A stretch of 64,000 bases of DNA, from the NCBI GenBank assembly GCA_003439945.1, contig QVRM01000483.1, forward strand, positions 1 through 64,000, in the 5' to 3' direction. Below, one piece after another: positions 26,788 through 38,890 of this stretch. Both the position numbers and the translations under genes were made by a program. The DNA is from Dermanyssus gallinae. Lineage: Eukaryota > Arthropoda > Arachnida > Mesostigmata > Dermanyssidae. The notes below the pieces were generated by a model, which was not told the DNA's origin, made no database searches, and worked only from the letters and a program-made list of their open reading frames with translations. Each line of letters opens with the position of its first letter. The stretch's first letter is position 1.

Positions 26788-27283
26788 TGGCTTCTTTTTG
26801 TTTTTGCTCTACAACCGCCACGATCGCTACGCGCGCCGTAATAATTATCACAGTATTCGATTCGATGGTCAATTCAATTCGCAACAACAACATGTGTGCA
26901 ACAAAACGCACGAATCGACACAACGATTTCGCACATTCGTACTAACTAACCTTTCGATAGGTAATGATTAAGTATGTCAGCATCAGCCTGCCGTAGGAGG
27001 ACGCACACAAGTCGTATGCGTAGACATGCTTGCGTACCTGGCGTTCTTCGTCAGGCTACGGGACGGATCCGGCGTCTCTCTATTTGGCGACGGTTGGTGC
27101 CAAGATTCTTGCTTGGGACACTTCTTGGACAGGTTGTTGCTGCAGCAGCAGCAGGAACGAACAAGAGCGATTGGCCAGGCGGCCGCAGTTGGCCAATTGG
27201 TCTAGCCCGCAGCCTCGAAAAGCTAAAGAGATGCACATGAACACACTCGTACACACGGAGGCATACAGACACCCACATATGCA

Positions 27284-27320
<37 letters not shown>

Positions 27321-27666
27321 CAGACAACAGCCATCGACAGATCGTGCCGGTCGTGAGTTCGACCAAGGAGAATTCAACTTTGGGAAGCAACGAAACGGAA
27401 AGAGAACGGAGGGGAGAGAGAAATATGTTTATATTTGGAGGGCAGCGGAAAGAAGGGAGAAATTACATAAAATATGGCGGAATAAGAACGAGATAGTGAA
27501 AGAGAGAGATAGAGAGAGAGAGAGAGAGTGATAGTGAATCAGAGACTAAGTGACCTCTCAATGCAAACTCCTGGCAAATTGACCTGACAAGCGCGACAGT
27601 TACGATCGAGCTTAGGCAATCACGTACGTCCTATTTTAGACATGTTCATAGGATATACACATTTAT

Positions 27667-27719
27667 TATATATATATATATATAGATATATATATATAGA
27701 TATATTTATATATATATAG

Positions 27720-27750
<31 letters not shown>

Positions 27751-27767
27751 ATATATAGATACACATT

Positions 27768-27860
<93 letters not shown>
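27667..27860. repeat. Long (TA)n array at the 3' end of a retrotransposon
   Basis: Almost 200 bp of TA with a few interruptions, running directly into the 3' end of the element at 27861-30134. Confidence 0.95.
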
Positions 27861-27863
<3 letters not shown>

Positions 27864-30133
27864 GACCGACATAGCCCGCCGGCAAATTTATTTGTCCATG
27901 TTGTCTGTTATCACAATGTGTCACATAACGCACTGAAAACTAACGACTCAAGGCTCTAGGTCCAAGATGGGGCTGGTCCACCTGGCCAAAGTTCCTCTCA
28001 CCGACGCGGCGTTTCCCCTCTGAACGTCTAACGACAAGCGCTGCAAGAAGTACTCCCCCGCTCTTTTGTCTCCTGTAGCAACCACCAATCTTCTCCCGAC
28101 GTCTCTGAGTAATTTTTTTGGTAAGCAACCCTGGTCCCCCTAACGTCTCAAAAGCTAGAGGTGAGAACAAGTGGGGATAGTCCAGGCTTGAGTACTTCCT
28201 GCACTTGGCTGTTTCCGCTAAGGCAACCGCATGCCCAGGGCGGGCTGCGCCAGTACCGACCATTGAAGGGGCTAAAGAGTCGGTAACAGTCGCGTCCCAC
28301 ACCAGCATCTGGCCCCGATCGAATGGGGTCAGAGTCATTCCGTCAGGCCTTTTTCCGTCATCTCTGACTAAGCCGGGGGGCTCCAGCACACATGGGTAGC
28401 CTGCCAACCGTAATCCTCTGCAGAACGTCTCGTTCAGGGCCGAGTGGCGTGCGATCCTGCCTGAACTCTGGGCGCAAGAAAGACCGTGGTGGCCTAGGGA
28501 GTCGACTTCGTCACCACAACCACAGCGATGGGGGGAAACCAGTTCTGCTCCCACTCTCAAACCGACTAATAATCGTGTAGATTCATCGTCTAAAAGGGTA
28601 CCCAGTTGAGGACTCGGGAGGGCGTGTAGCCATATGCTTGCACCCGGCGAGGAGACGGCTTGTAACCTCGCTTTGTCCGCGTCGGAAGTTGCTCGGCTCC
28701 ACAGGTCGCTCCATCGACGATCGTGTGTCAAATCTGACCACGCAGACTGAAGAGAAGGGGTCTCCGGGAGAGCCCCGCAGAATGCGATGGCTTCATTTTG
28801 GGTCTTTTCCAACGTAGAGCGGAAATGCACCACAGCGTGGGGGTCTAGGATGGCCTCGATGTCGCTGATCGCTGAATGCAGGGAGGCAATATGCGCCGCA
28901 ACTGAGAGGGAAACTGCCTCGGGGAGTCCCAACCCGCCTCTTGCGACCGGTAGTGATGCTTGGGTTAAGGGGTCGCCCCGTAGCCGCAGATTAAGTAGAG
29001 ATTCCAACGCGTCGCCTTGCTTCACATTTAGTTCTTCCAAGTGAGATGAAATGGCTATACAGTTGACACCTCTGAACAGGTAGTTCAGATTCGAAGCGGA
29101 GAAACACAAACGTAGAAGGTACAATCCCCTATGAGCCCCAAGCTGAGGGAGGCGGTTGAGACCGACCTGGAGTTTTTCTCTCCATCGCTCGATCGTCGAG
29201 GTGAGGTTGTCAGGGGATAAAGGCACCCCAAGAAGGTCTAGGTCGTCGCCAACTACACGGCACCCCGGAAGTAAATCCAGGATGACAGTGGTGTCATTTA
29301 CGCCCATTCCTTTTATATGGACTTCACACTTGGTCGGGTACAGTTCTAGGCCGCTGCATGTAGCGAAGCTTAGTATTTTCTTTATGTCCTCACATACTGT
29401 ACTGGCGCTACCTCCTATGATACCATCGTCCAAATACCACAGGTTAAGTGGACTTTCGAGGGAGTTGACCAGATCTTTCACGGCAAGGCAGAACAAAGGG
29501 GGAGCGAGGGGATCTCCCTGCTGGACACCCACTGCCGAGGTAAGCAATGCCGAGGGTAAGATCAGGTGTGATGGATCACCGTAGGCCAGTTTGACTTGAT
29601 GGTAGATGGCGGGAGCTTCTTCTGCAACTGTTTTTAGCAAGTGATCTCTCTTCACGGTGTTGAACGCGTTTTTAAAATCCAGTTTGACTAGTACGGAGGA
29701 CTCCTGCCGAGAGTCGATGAATGCCCTGGTAGCGTGCACCATTATTTCTGCACCCCGCTTGGTAGAGAAACCCAACTGGTGACGCCCTATAACCCGGCGG
29801 ATGACATCTCTGGAGTCCCTCACTGCCAGTTTTGCCGCGACTCTGCGTATCACCGATGAACAGGCGATGGGTCTATATGAGCCGTCGTTTTTCTTCAGTG
29901 CGAGCAGCCTTGCCCCAAAAATGAGAGGACGCCACCCAGGATGTGGGGCTCCCCAACGCAATACGTCAATCAGCTTTGCCAGCGCTTTGCCAAGTCTCTC
30001 GGACGAGCTGCCAAGACTCGGTGAAAGAAGGTCTTGCAGCAGACGGGGCCGGATGAAATCTAGGCCGGCACTCGAGCTCTTTGAAAATGAACCCATCGCG
30101 TAGCGCACATCCTCAGCCGAGGTGGAAGAAGGC

Positions 30134-30134
<1 letters not shown>
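27861..30134 (-). mobile_element. Non-LTR retrotransposon with RT and C-terminal nuclease, 5'-truncated, between (TA)n arrays
   Basis: The element carries one open reading frame (27940 to about 30137) and a 79-bp 3' untranslated region. Both ends abut (TA)n (27667-27860 and 30135-30211). The absence of stops over 2.2 kb suggests recent insertion. Confidence 0.88.

Positions 30135-30137
<3 letters not shown>
27940..30137 (-). CDS. Retrotransposon polyprotein (RT plus restriction-like endonuclease), N-terminus missing
   Basis: RT motifs occur in order: SSSAGLDFIRPRLLQDL, DGSYRPIACSSVIRRVAAKL, VLVKLDFKNAFNTVKRD, GVQQGDPLAPPLFCLAV, NLWYLDDGIIGG, then LGVPLS. A Cys-His cluster CGCGDEVDSLGHHGLSC follows. 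Next come KRPDGMTL, MLVWDATVTD and AETAKCRKY, which fit a PD-(D/E)XK nuclease like the restriction-like endonuclease of R2-type elements. The enzyme would nick the target and copy its RNA in place. The predicted Met is an accident of the junction with (TA)n, and the frame continues into TA-encoded Ile-Tyr. I do not name the clade. Confidence 0.88.

Positions 30138-30211
<74 letters not shown>
30135..30211. repeat. (TA)n array at the 5' truncation point of the retrotransposon
   Basis: Two TA blocks separated by TTTGTATATAA. Confidence 0.95.
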
Positions 30212-30216
<5 letters not shown>

Positions 30217-30306
30217 CGACTTTTCGCGTTGTCGCGGGAGGAGTAATCTCAGCAGCGGATTATTTTTGCATATTATTTGCATTCGATGCCAGCTTATGTA
30301 TCGGCG

Positions 30307-30308
30307 TA

Positions 30309-30352
<44 letters not shown>
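30307..30352. repeat. (TA)n array
   Basis: A TA array, nearly uninterrupted, marking the 3' limit of the RT relic at 30355-30960. Confidence 0.95.
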
Positions 30353-30354
<2 letters not shown>

Positions 30355-30357
<3 letters not shown>

Positions 30358-30960
30358 GGAGGCGTTCGCCAGAGAATACACAAGTCTGCTTTGTGTAGAA
30401 ACGTGAAGCCCGAGCACGCGTTTTAGAAACGTTGTATCTGTTTTGTCAAATGTGACTCGGTTTGCCGGCGTCAACATGTGCCAGATTGCTTCGATTCCCA
30501 TACAAGGCCATAGGCGCGATCTTCGAGCTAAAGAAAGTCAAAGTGCGGTGTTCACTGACATCGACGACAGTGTGTCAGTCGATAAAGTTGCGACTAAGGC
30601 TTTCCTGGCACGATTCGTGACATGTGTTCCGAACGACTGGCCTATGGAAGAGAGAGGGTCAACCTGAGATATGTGAGACGATTAACATACGTCTATTTCG
30701 CCCTTTCCAGGCGGAGCTTGTCGGTGAAGGAGAGACGTCATCCACTGCGAAACTTCATTGCCTACGTTTTGTGGGCATCGTTCCGCAAATCGACCGCGGC
30801 CAGCAATTGGACCAGTGACACCAATGCCTTTTGGAGGTGAAAACGACTGGCGCTATAGAGAAAATCGGCCGGAGATCGCCGGCATCTAATGAATAGCACA
30901 GTAATGCTTAGGTGATGGTTTATAAGACGAGTAGATAGATATCTCTCCGATGATGCTTGA
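30355..30960 (-). pseudogene. Non-LTR retrotransposon RT relic (second family)
   Basis: The minus strand reads SRFHLQKALVSLVQLLAAVD, then YLRLTLSSIGQSFGTHV, RARKALVATLSTD, GIEAIW and TFLKRVLGL with SRLVYSLA. This is the palm-to-thumb region of LINE RTs with scattered stops. The YADD box itself is not intact. It ends at the (TA)n array 30307-30352. Confidence 0.75.
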
Positions 30961-30999
30961 GGCCAGGAGTGGGCTTTAGTTCTCCCCCAGGGCAATCAG

Positions 31000-32040
31000 G
31001 TGGTCCATATCAGCACCCTGTTTCTCCTTCATCCGCCGTTCTAGAATTCTTCTGAAATATATACATCACATTATTGAATACATCGCTAGGGCACTCTGGG
31101 CCGCGTACATGGAGGTTTACCAACACCATCTTATAAGCACAGCTTTTCTTTACTCCCGGCACGCAGTCGGATCATGGACCCTCCCCCCCCCCCCCCCCCG
31201 TTTGCCTTTAGGATGACTGTTAACCGGCAGTCCTGCCTCTTATTAGGTATACGGCCCGCCCTAAAACACTCACGCTTAATTGGTGCTGCCAATCACGGTG
31301 CCAACACGGACGACTGCTGGAGGTGCTTAATGCGAGCTTCGTCTGGCCCGGCCGCCCTGTGTGTTGGTGGCCGCTCTGTTAGATATGATATTTTCTGGGT
31401 TAAATTTGTCACGTGAAATTTTCTGCGGATCGCTCTGCGAAAAACCTAGGTAGTACTAGACTAGGACGAAGTATTTCGGATTTCACTGAAGTGACCTATT
31501 ATGGCTCGAAGTCTCCTTCTTGAAGACAGTATGCCCGGTTCGATTGAGCATTCCCACGAAATAGGAGATGTTACCTACAATGCTCGTTCATCATTTCTTC
31601 CCCTCCTCAAAAGCTCGCTTTGCAAGTCTTAGGATTCGTTTGCAAACGTATGAGGTCTTCAGCCTGGAACTCTTAGTGGGTACAATGGTAGTCTACGAGC
31701 AATTACGCATACGGAACAGCATTAAAAACCACTTTGCGGAAACATATTCCAATTCCTCTAATGTTTTTCTGACCTAATCCTTAAAATAATTGACTATTAT
31801 GCACCCAGACCGCACATATGAGTATGAACCAGTCACTCTTGTGGCGAAATTGTGCACGAAGAGCACAGCTATTGTAATGTTTGTCGAGTTTTAAAGCGCA
31901 CATTTTGTTCATTTAAACGATTCAGCATCCCAACGTATGTTTAAATCCCACTGGCGCTCAGAGGGCAACGGCTGCTGCGTTTCCAAGTTGAACTTCGATA
32001 TTACGCTTTAGCCGTGGCCCGTGGCTTTCCTAAAACACCC
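31000..32040. other. No gene recognised
   Basis: No supported feature apart from the poly-C run at 31184. Confidence 0.5.
31184..31200. repeat. Poly-C run (17)
   Basis: A C homopolymer; its exact length may be unreliable in the assembly. Confidence 0.9.
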
Positions 32041-32221
32041 CTAGTATATGAATGGCTCCCAGTTGACTATGTCCCGGAGCTCCAGCTTCTGGAAAACTGT
32101 TCCACGCAAAGTTTTCCACGAATCAAACTCCGCAACACCCAGTCCGTTTCCACAGACTGGACGCATCTGGCGTTTGGTAATCAGACTCAGAGACTCGCTA
32201 CGAGCAGCAACCTGGACGAGC
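32041..32221 (-). CDS. Candidate terminal exon of an unidentified gene
   Basis: After the acceptor gacgtttgcacag (32223-32222) a single frame stays open for 59 codons and ends TAG at 32041. It includes LITKRQMRPVCGNGLG, FDSWKTLRGTVFQKL and ELRDIVNWEPFIY. Codon choice and residue mix look coding. I do not recognise the family and found no preceding exon. Confidence 0.35.
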
Positions 32222-32229
32222 CTGTGCAA

Positions 32230-34470
32230 ACGTCGTTTCAACGACAGCCTAGCCAATCACTCTATAAGATTCTGCTCTGCGCTAACTGTATGTGAACTAA
32301 TTGAACGTTGAGCGCGCAGCTTGGGTTACAACAACCCGACCCAGAAATATTCAATTTAATTCGAAACAGCTTTAGTCAGAATTGTCAGCGGATCTATCTA
32401 CGTCATGCTACGTCGTAGCTCACCAGTCCACCGTGATGAGCGTGTTGGCTCTGATAAACCACCCCCAGTTTTATCTACTTATTCGAATATGCGACTCTGG
32501 CCGTTCGACTAAGTCGCTTACACATAAAACTCTCCATTCATACAAAGACGTGATTGGCTGTACAAGTACATGATCATCGAAGACGGCGATCACGATGGCG
32601 GTCTTGCGTTAGAGGGTGTAGGCCACAGATGGAGAGCGAGTATACGCGAGCTGTAATGCTGCCTAGTTGTCATGGGAAATAGATGCCCGACATGAGAGAC
32701 AAACGCTGTCTGTTGACGCTGTCAAAACGCAGACGCCTCGCTACAACGGCTAGCATCACTACTACTGCTATTTTTTGTTTATTGTAAACAATAATTGAAT
32801 GGATCACCATCTGCATTGATCCTCTGATTGACCTGCAGACGATTTGATCAATGGTGCAAGATTTATTGTAAATAAGTTATGACATCATGCTGTAATTATA
32901 AACTTGAATTTTAGTAACAATTGATTGCTCAATTATTGACTACTACAGAAATTGTGATTATATAAATGAGACTGGATGGACCCGCGTCTTCGCGTCAGGG
33001 GTCGGGCAAGACTCCCACTCGGACACGAGTGACAGATGAGGAGTGAACCATCGGCGTCGTGGATTTAAACATTCACATGTATATATTAAATTCCTAAATC
33101 AATACATTTGTATATAAGTAATTACGTTAAATTTAAATTTGCTGATTGACGTTACCATTTCGTTATTGATATTCACATACATATTTTGTCTTTCCATTTT
33201 TTAAATATGCTTTGATAATTGATTGTCTTTGCATATATTATTGAAGACACTCCAACTAGTTGGGTTAATTTAAGAAGTGAGGCATGGTATATCCTTGTAA
33301 ACTAATCGTAACAAAAAAATACTTACTGTAACTAACTGAAACAGTCCTAATAAATTTTAAACTTGCTGTTCCATTAACGGAAAAATTGCATACATTTAAA
33401 GTACGACTTGTGCAACTTGACATAGTTTATGCTTGATCTATTTGCTGTTTATAATATTTAACAATAACCGCTAAGACCATAGCTACTTTATTAAGTGCAG
33501 TTCGACGCTCACTCTCTATTGCACATGCGGCGGCTGAGGTTTAATAATGGGTTTCCACTTGCTCTTTCCTTGTTCCATACTTCTGCTCAGAGCTCTCGCT
33601 ATAGCTTCTTTCTTTTAATAGAGAAAACTGTATTCAAATCAAGCCTACCGGGTGAAGCTAGTGCGGCTCGTTGGGATAGCTTCAAGAGCAACAAGATATC
33701 AGATGACTCTAGGCAAATGAGCATGAAACGCGTTTCAAACGAACCGAAACCTATATGTAACGAGTTATTAATTTTTGTTGACTTTAAAGCTTATTTAAGC
33801 GTACGCTGATCAGCTATGGCGCTGTTAGTTTGTTAACTAATAAACTACTTAAAGCATTAAAGGATACGTGGAAAGGAAGTGTTTGCGTCCTTTGCTCGCA
33901 ATCTGCCATTGTCTACCGACTTTGGTCAAGCCAAATCTCCAAATCAATGATCGGTCTTTTTTTTCGACAGATTACCACTACATGCATGTATTGGTAACGT
34001 TCAAACCCCTAAAGAAGGGCGTCTATCTGTAGTCGCCGCATGCTTAGGGTCCGGCGCCCATAGAAAGAGTCAATCAGCCCTGGCGCCGACTCGACCGGTA
34101 CAACGCCCGCTGGCCAAATACCGTGGTATTACCTGGCGCATAGGGATAGCGACGAACCGCGGCTATGCTTTCCTATCAATACTTAGACGCTCAGATGTTT
34201 AGATGCGCCGATGTGCATCGACGCTCCACCCCGGGTCCCCACACAAAACGCCGTCGGGAACGTTCTGCGGATATATAGCGGAAGATAATTTCCAAACAAA
34301 GTGTCAATCTTAACAAGCTTAATCAAGCCTTAAATACAGACACGCGTTATACAAACGAACAAATATAGATCGCAAATGAAGCTCGCCTACATCAGTACCC
34401 CTTCCCCCCCCCCGCCTCCGTATTTTGTGCGCTACTAAGTAAGTACGCGTTACGCCGACCAATCTGTTAA
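32230..34470. other. No gene recognised
   Basis: Mostly AT-rich. A 104-codon plus-strand frame at 33495-33809 lacks splice signals or a recognisable motif. Confidence 0.5.
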
Positions 34471-34639
34471 TCAAAAGCTAAAGCTTCCGAACGTTGGTAA
34501 CAATAACAACAACAATAAAATGCCCATGTAAACTTGACATGCCACCATTTACCTCATTTACATATATTGTCTCTGCCAGATTGCGTAACAACCGAGCGGT
34601 TCGCACACTGTTTTTCGACAGTGGTGTCAGTACTGTTAC

Positions 34640-34950
34640 TACAACAGCAACAACAACAACAACAACAACAGCAGCAACGACAACGACAACAATAGCAATA
34701 GCAGTAATAACATCATCAACAACAACGACAATAGCAACAACAACAACAACAACAACAACGACAATAGCAACAACAATATTGGTAACAATAGCAACGACAA
34801 CGACAACAAAATCAACAACAACAACAACAACGACAATAGCAACAACAATATTGACAACAATAACAACGACAACAACAACAACAACAACAACAACAACGAC
34901 AATAGCAACAACCAGATTGACAACAATAACAACAAAAACGGCTACAACTG
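34640..34950. repeat. CAA-rich low-complexity tract
   Basis: About 310 bp of CAA/CAG/CGA/TAG triplets. It contains an internal near-duplication (CAATAGCAACAACAATATTG twice). Confidence 0.92.
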
Positions 34951-35446
34951 TCTCTATCGCTGGTACGATTTGCACAAGTACTGTGTCCATTGCTAACGGC
35001 TAGGTATTTGGCATTCAGCGACAAAGGCTCTTGTTTGCATCTTCTGAGCCGTCGTCGCACGTAGGTTAGCGCCGATCTACTTGAACTTCAAACGGAGCAG
35101 AGCGGGTGGGATACGGGAACGAAGCATGCGTATGCAATACAGCAGAAAGAACCTTCCCGAGCTGACGCCGACATTGCCAAGTCGTCCACTTGATTACGGG
35201 ATAGGGAAAGGCTGTATGCTAACAAATGTTATCGTGACTAAATACTGAGTAATTTATAAGATATTCAAACGGTATAAAGCCGCAGTCGCCGTCAATGTAA
35301 GTACACTACTACCTACTGTTGTATAACTCTGCTGGCCCAAAGGCGTTTGTGTGGAAAATTCGGTGCGCAATTTGTTTTAGCTATGTTGGCTATTGTTGTG
35401 CTACAGCGATATACACCGACAAACTTATTGTTCTCTCTCTCTCTTT

Positions 35447-35448
<2 letters not shown>

Positions 35449-35480
<32 letters not shown>
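35449..35480. repeat. (TA)n array (one of several in 20-57 kb)
   Basis: Comparable arrays lie at about 20614-20645, 24053-24080, 27286-27317, 36047-36070, 38061-38078, 38263-38294, 42955-42976, 46069-46086, 46669-46703, 51760-51812, 51996-52029, 55425-55455 and 57359-57380. Confidence 0.93.
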
Positions 35481-35487
<7 letters not shown>

Positions 35488-36076
35488 CTGAAAGAAACAG
35501 TACTAATTCTGCAGATTTCTGCCATCGATACCGCGCTGTCTTTCGGCCAGTCAACTGAAAACATCGTCGCATTTTTTTCCGGCTAAAAATCGTGAAACTG
35601 GACAAAATTCTAAATCGGTTACATAATTTTGATTAGCTAAGACTACACACACAGATATCCACGAGTCAGGTGATCACTTTGCAGCAAGACTGCTCCCCTC
35701 AGCGCGGGGCAACAGGCGCGCAACCTTGGTTGGCTCAAAACTTGCATATGGATATATAGAAACAATGGAATCAAAATGGAAACAAGATAAACAAAACTGC
35801 TATATATATCTATATATAGCAGCCTTAAGCAGATTTATCTTGAGCAACATCGACCAATATTATGGAAATTATCATAAGTCTCAGCCTCATGAGGTGCCAA
35901 TAGTAATTTCGTCAATGAATAATTTATTGAAATAAAAATGCCTTTCTTACAGAAAACTCTCACCTAGAGGCAACTAGACATTATTTAATAGTATTTGCCA
36001 TAGTATAAGAGATACATCGCTGGTAGGCAACTCTGCTTATATAGCAGTATATATATATATATATATATATTTTTTT

Positions 36077-36098
36077 AATGCTGAAACCTCTCAGCATT
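36077..36098 (-). other. Terminal 3' hairpin of the R1-type element
   Basis: AATGCTGA and TCAGCATT form an 8-bp stem with a 6-base loop, directly before A6 and (TA)n. It may be the RNA end recognised by the element's RT. Confidence 0.7.
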
Positions 36099-36276
36099 AA
36101 TATGGGGGATTACGGGAATCGTGATGTACATGCGCCACCACAGCCAGTGACTAGTGTGGGACTCACAAACCCACTAACACCCGCCTCCCCCCCACCTCCA
36201 GGGAACGGTAACTGCTAGGCATCGCTTCGTATCCATGGGAGTGGCCAGTTTGCCTCTCCTCTCTACTCCAGCCTTC

Positions 36277-38058
36277 CTACAGTCGCGCTAGCCCGCTTTG
36301 GTGCGGGGGGGCAACTTCAAGAAGGCCGTTGATACCTTCCGCAGCCCGCCCGCCTGTGGGTGCGTCGAGAGTTATCATCTGGGGAATCCTTTGCTGTATT
36401 TGCCTAGCCTGGTCCGCCTGCCTATCACCCACCCGCCTATCACCCACCCGCCTCCCGTCTACAGATTCCCCCTCTCGACCGGAGCCTGAGTGGACGTTAA
36501 GACGAGCTCTCCTGGCAGTCTCTTTGACCACCTTTGTAGACATGATCGCATCAAAGTGGGCAATACCTTCTTTCCAGGCCGCCGCTGAAGTCATCATATG
36601 GGTGACGACCTCGTTGACTGGTCGGCCTCGCACAGCGGCCGCCCCCGCGTCCCGCGCTTCCCGGAGGGCCCCACAATGCAGAACAGTGTGCTCTACATCA
36701 TCCGGTTCCCCCGAGTCGCATAGTACGCAGGAGTCGACTTGAACTTTGTTAATCTTAACCATATACGTCTGGAACTGACCGTGGCCGGTCAGCACCTGGG
36801 ACGCATAATAAGATAGCTCGCCGTGTCTGCAGTCGTACCATTGCCGTAGGTCCGGGATCAGACTTTTGGTCCAGCGACCCTTGGTGACCCCCCCAGGAGC
36901 TGCTGCCCTCACCCATTCTTTCTGCTAAGAGTCCAAAGTAGCTAATCTAGCCCGTGTGGGGTCTAGATCACCGTCCAGCGCTCGTTCTGCTCGCTCCCCG
37001 GCCAGCAAATCCCATGGCAGCATCTTGGACACGACAAGTAGTGCCTCAGTCGACACGGTACGGAATGCGCGGCAGACCCTTATGGCCACCAGCCGTTGCG
37101 CCGACCTCAGCTTTCTCCTGTTGCATGCCGTTCTAAGTGCCCTGTCTGCCCATGCCGGTGCTCCGTAAAGGGCGACGGATTCTGCAGCAGTTGCTAAAAG
37201 GCGGCGCTTTTCTTCTCCAACTCCTCCGACTCTTGGCATCAGGCGCGCCAGATTGCTGGCCACCTTTCGGGCCTTTGCTGACACGTGCTGTATGTGCGCT
37301 GCGCCAGTCAGTCCCTTGTCGAGTATCACCCCGAGGTACTTTGCCTTTTTTCCCAAAACAATTGGGTGACCTGCTACTTCGACCTGTATGTTTTTGGTCA
37401 TTTTTCTGCCTGTTAGGTACAGCGCCTCAGTCTTGTGCGGTGCCAGTTTTAATGAATGGTCTTCCATCCAGTCTGTCACCATCAGCAAGGCCTCATTGGC
37501 GGCTGACTCTAGTGCTCCCGTACTACGGGCCGTGACCAGAAGGGCCAAGTCGTCGGCATAACCGACCATCTCGACACCCCTAGGCAGACCCTGCAGCTCG
37601 AGAACCCCGTCATAGGCGAGGTTCCACAGGACCGGTCCCAGAACCGATCCTTGCGGAACCCCTGCAGTAACTGCGTAGCTCTGATCGCCGGCCAGCAGGC
37701 CTCTCTCCGACAGGTACGATGCTATGATTCGACGAAGGTAGGGCGAGATGCCCTTGCGCTCCATCGCTTGCATTGCCACTTTCCAGCTCATTGAGTTAAA
37801 GGCGTTCTTGACGTCTAGGAGAATGAGCAGCACAAAGTCCCGTGTTTTGGGGGTCTTCGTTAGCTGCTCACCTGCCCGTCTCAGCACTCTTGCCAGGGCG
37901 TCGAACGTGGACCGTCCCTTCCGAAAGCCATACTGTGCTTCTGATAGAGCCCCTTTGGCTTCGATCTCGGCGTTGAGCCGGTCAACCAGTACGCTCTCCA
38001 AGATCTTACCCATAGTGTCGAGAAGACATATGGGACGGTAGGCAGGCTCTCCTGCAGG
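36277..38058 (-). pseudogene. R1-type retrotransposon ORF2 (RT region), one nonsense codon
   Basis: The frame is open from the (TA)n junction (PAYRPICLLDTMGKILESV). RT motifs are YGFRKGRSTFDAL, LILLDVKNAFNSMSW, AGVPQGSVLGPVLWNL and MVGYADDLALL. A TAG at 36927-36925 interrupts the frame, which then continues without a shift to 36277. The second part has WYDCRHGELSYYASQVLTGH and a gag-like zinc knuckle CVLCDSGEPDDVEHTVLHC, typical of R1-clade elements. The upstream endonuclease and ORF1 are absent because the copy is 5'-truncated. A 15-bp duplication encodes VGDRRVGDR near the end. Confidence 0.9.
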
Positions 38059-38260
38059 GGATATATATATATATATATGCTTTTTTTAGATTTTAAAGCA
38101 ATTTGTCAGTAGCCTTCGGCATAGATTAAGCCGGATTCTTACTGAAAACGTTGTGACCACATCAGACCTCAACCGACCATGTTGTTCAGACACGAAACGA
38201 GCCCGTGTGACGACTGCTGCTTTTGCAGTGTTTCTTTCTAATCAGTGTCCTCCCTTCTTC

Positions 38261-38295
<35 letters not shown>

Positions 38296-38469
38296 GTGTG
38301 TTTACAGATAATATAGTCTTCCTTTGTCGATGATGTTTGAGTGTATCAGTGCAAAACCGTACACGGGCATTAGCCATACGAAAAAACAAATGAATTCATG
38401 ATCATCGCACATGCTATCAATAAAACGTACTTGAAAAAAATTGTAGAACGCATCTTTTCATCGTATCTT

Positions 38470-38890
38470 TTCAAATGAAAAAATGCAAAACGACACTATT
38501 GTCTATAACTTACGTCTTTATTCAAAGCAAATCACCATAGGCCTGAGTTCAACTAACCAACTGTTTCACGAGCTGTGAGAAGAGCCAGTCTTCCACTATG
38601 CAGTTCAGCTTGTCATCCGAGTTAAAGCGCCTTTGAGCTTTTTACGCCGAGATGACGACAAACGCTTCCATTTCATGTCGTTTCTCTTTGTCTCTGGCTT
38701 AAAGTGGTGGCTGGTACCAAGTCCCGCCACCGGTAACGATCCGCTCCAAAAAAACGGTGTCTTCCTCCGATGATACCGGAACAGGTGTTGCAGTGCAGCG
38801 CCATGCGCGCTTCCTTGTGCGGTTCGTTGAGCCTTTTAAATAATTGAGAACTAAATATTGCCAACCCTAAAACAGCGCCTGAGGTAACCA
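38470..38890 (-). pseudogene. Mariner transposase relic (internally deleted)
   Basis: The minus strand reads LFKRLNEPHKEARMAL, then after a shift FLERIVTG followed by TWYQ, matching the FLxRIVTGDETW block. Then come MEWKRLSSxRRKKLKGAL-like residues and RFNSDDKLNCIVEDWL, the C-terminal RFxSDDEV block. The segment holding the second and third Asp is missing. Confidence 0.68.

Larger units (their letters stand above)
36071..38060 (-). mobile_element. R1-type non-LTR retrotransposon, 5'-truncated, between (TA)n arrays
   Basis: On the minus strand it runs from (TA)n at 38061-38078 to an A6 tail that passes straight into (TA)n at 36047-36070. The 3' untranslated region is about 200 bp and ends in a perfect hairpin. 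Single reading frame with one internal stop. Confidence 0.88.

Noticed and set aside
28205..29584. Several plus-strand frames
   Set aside because: They are shadows of the retrotransposon coding sequence on the minus strand.
27666..30398. Ile-Tyr-rich frames across TA arrays, and the apparent N-terminal 120 residues of the retrotransposon frame
   Set aside because: They are translations of (TA)n. The upstream part of that frame belongs to a different RT relic fused only because the TA arrays contain no stops.
33495..33809. A 104-codon plus-strand frame
   Set aside because: No splice signals, motif or composition support beyond being open.
34478..35003. Val-rich and Thr-rich frames of 170 codons on both strands
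   Set aside because: They are translations of CAA/GTT triplet repeats.
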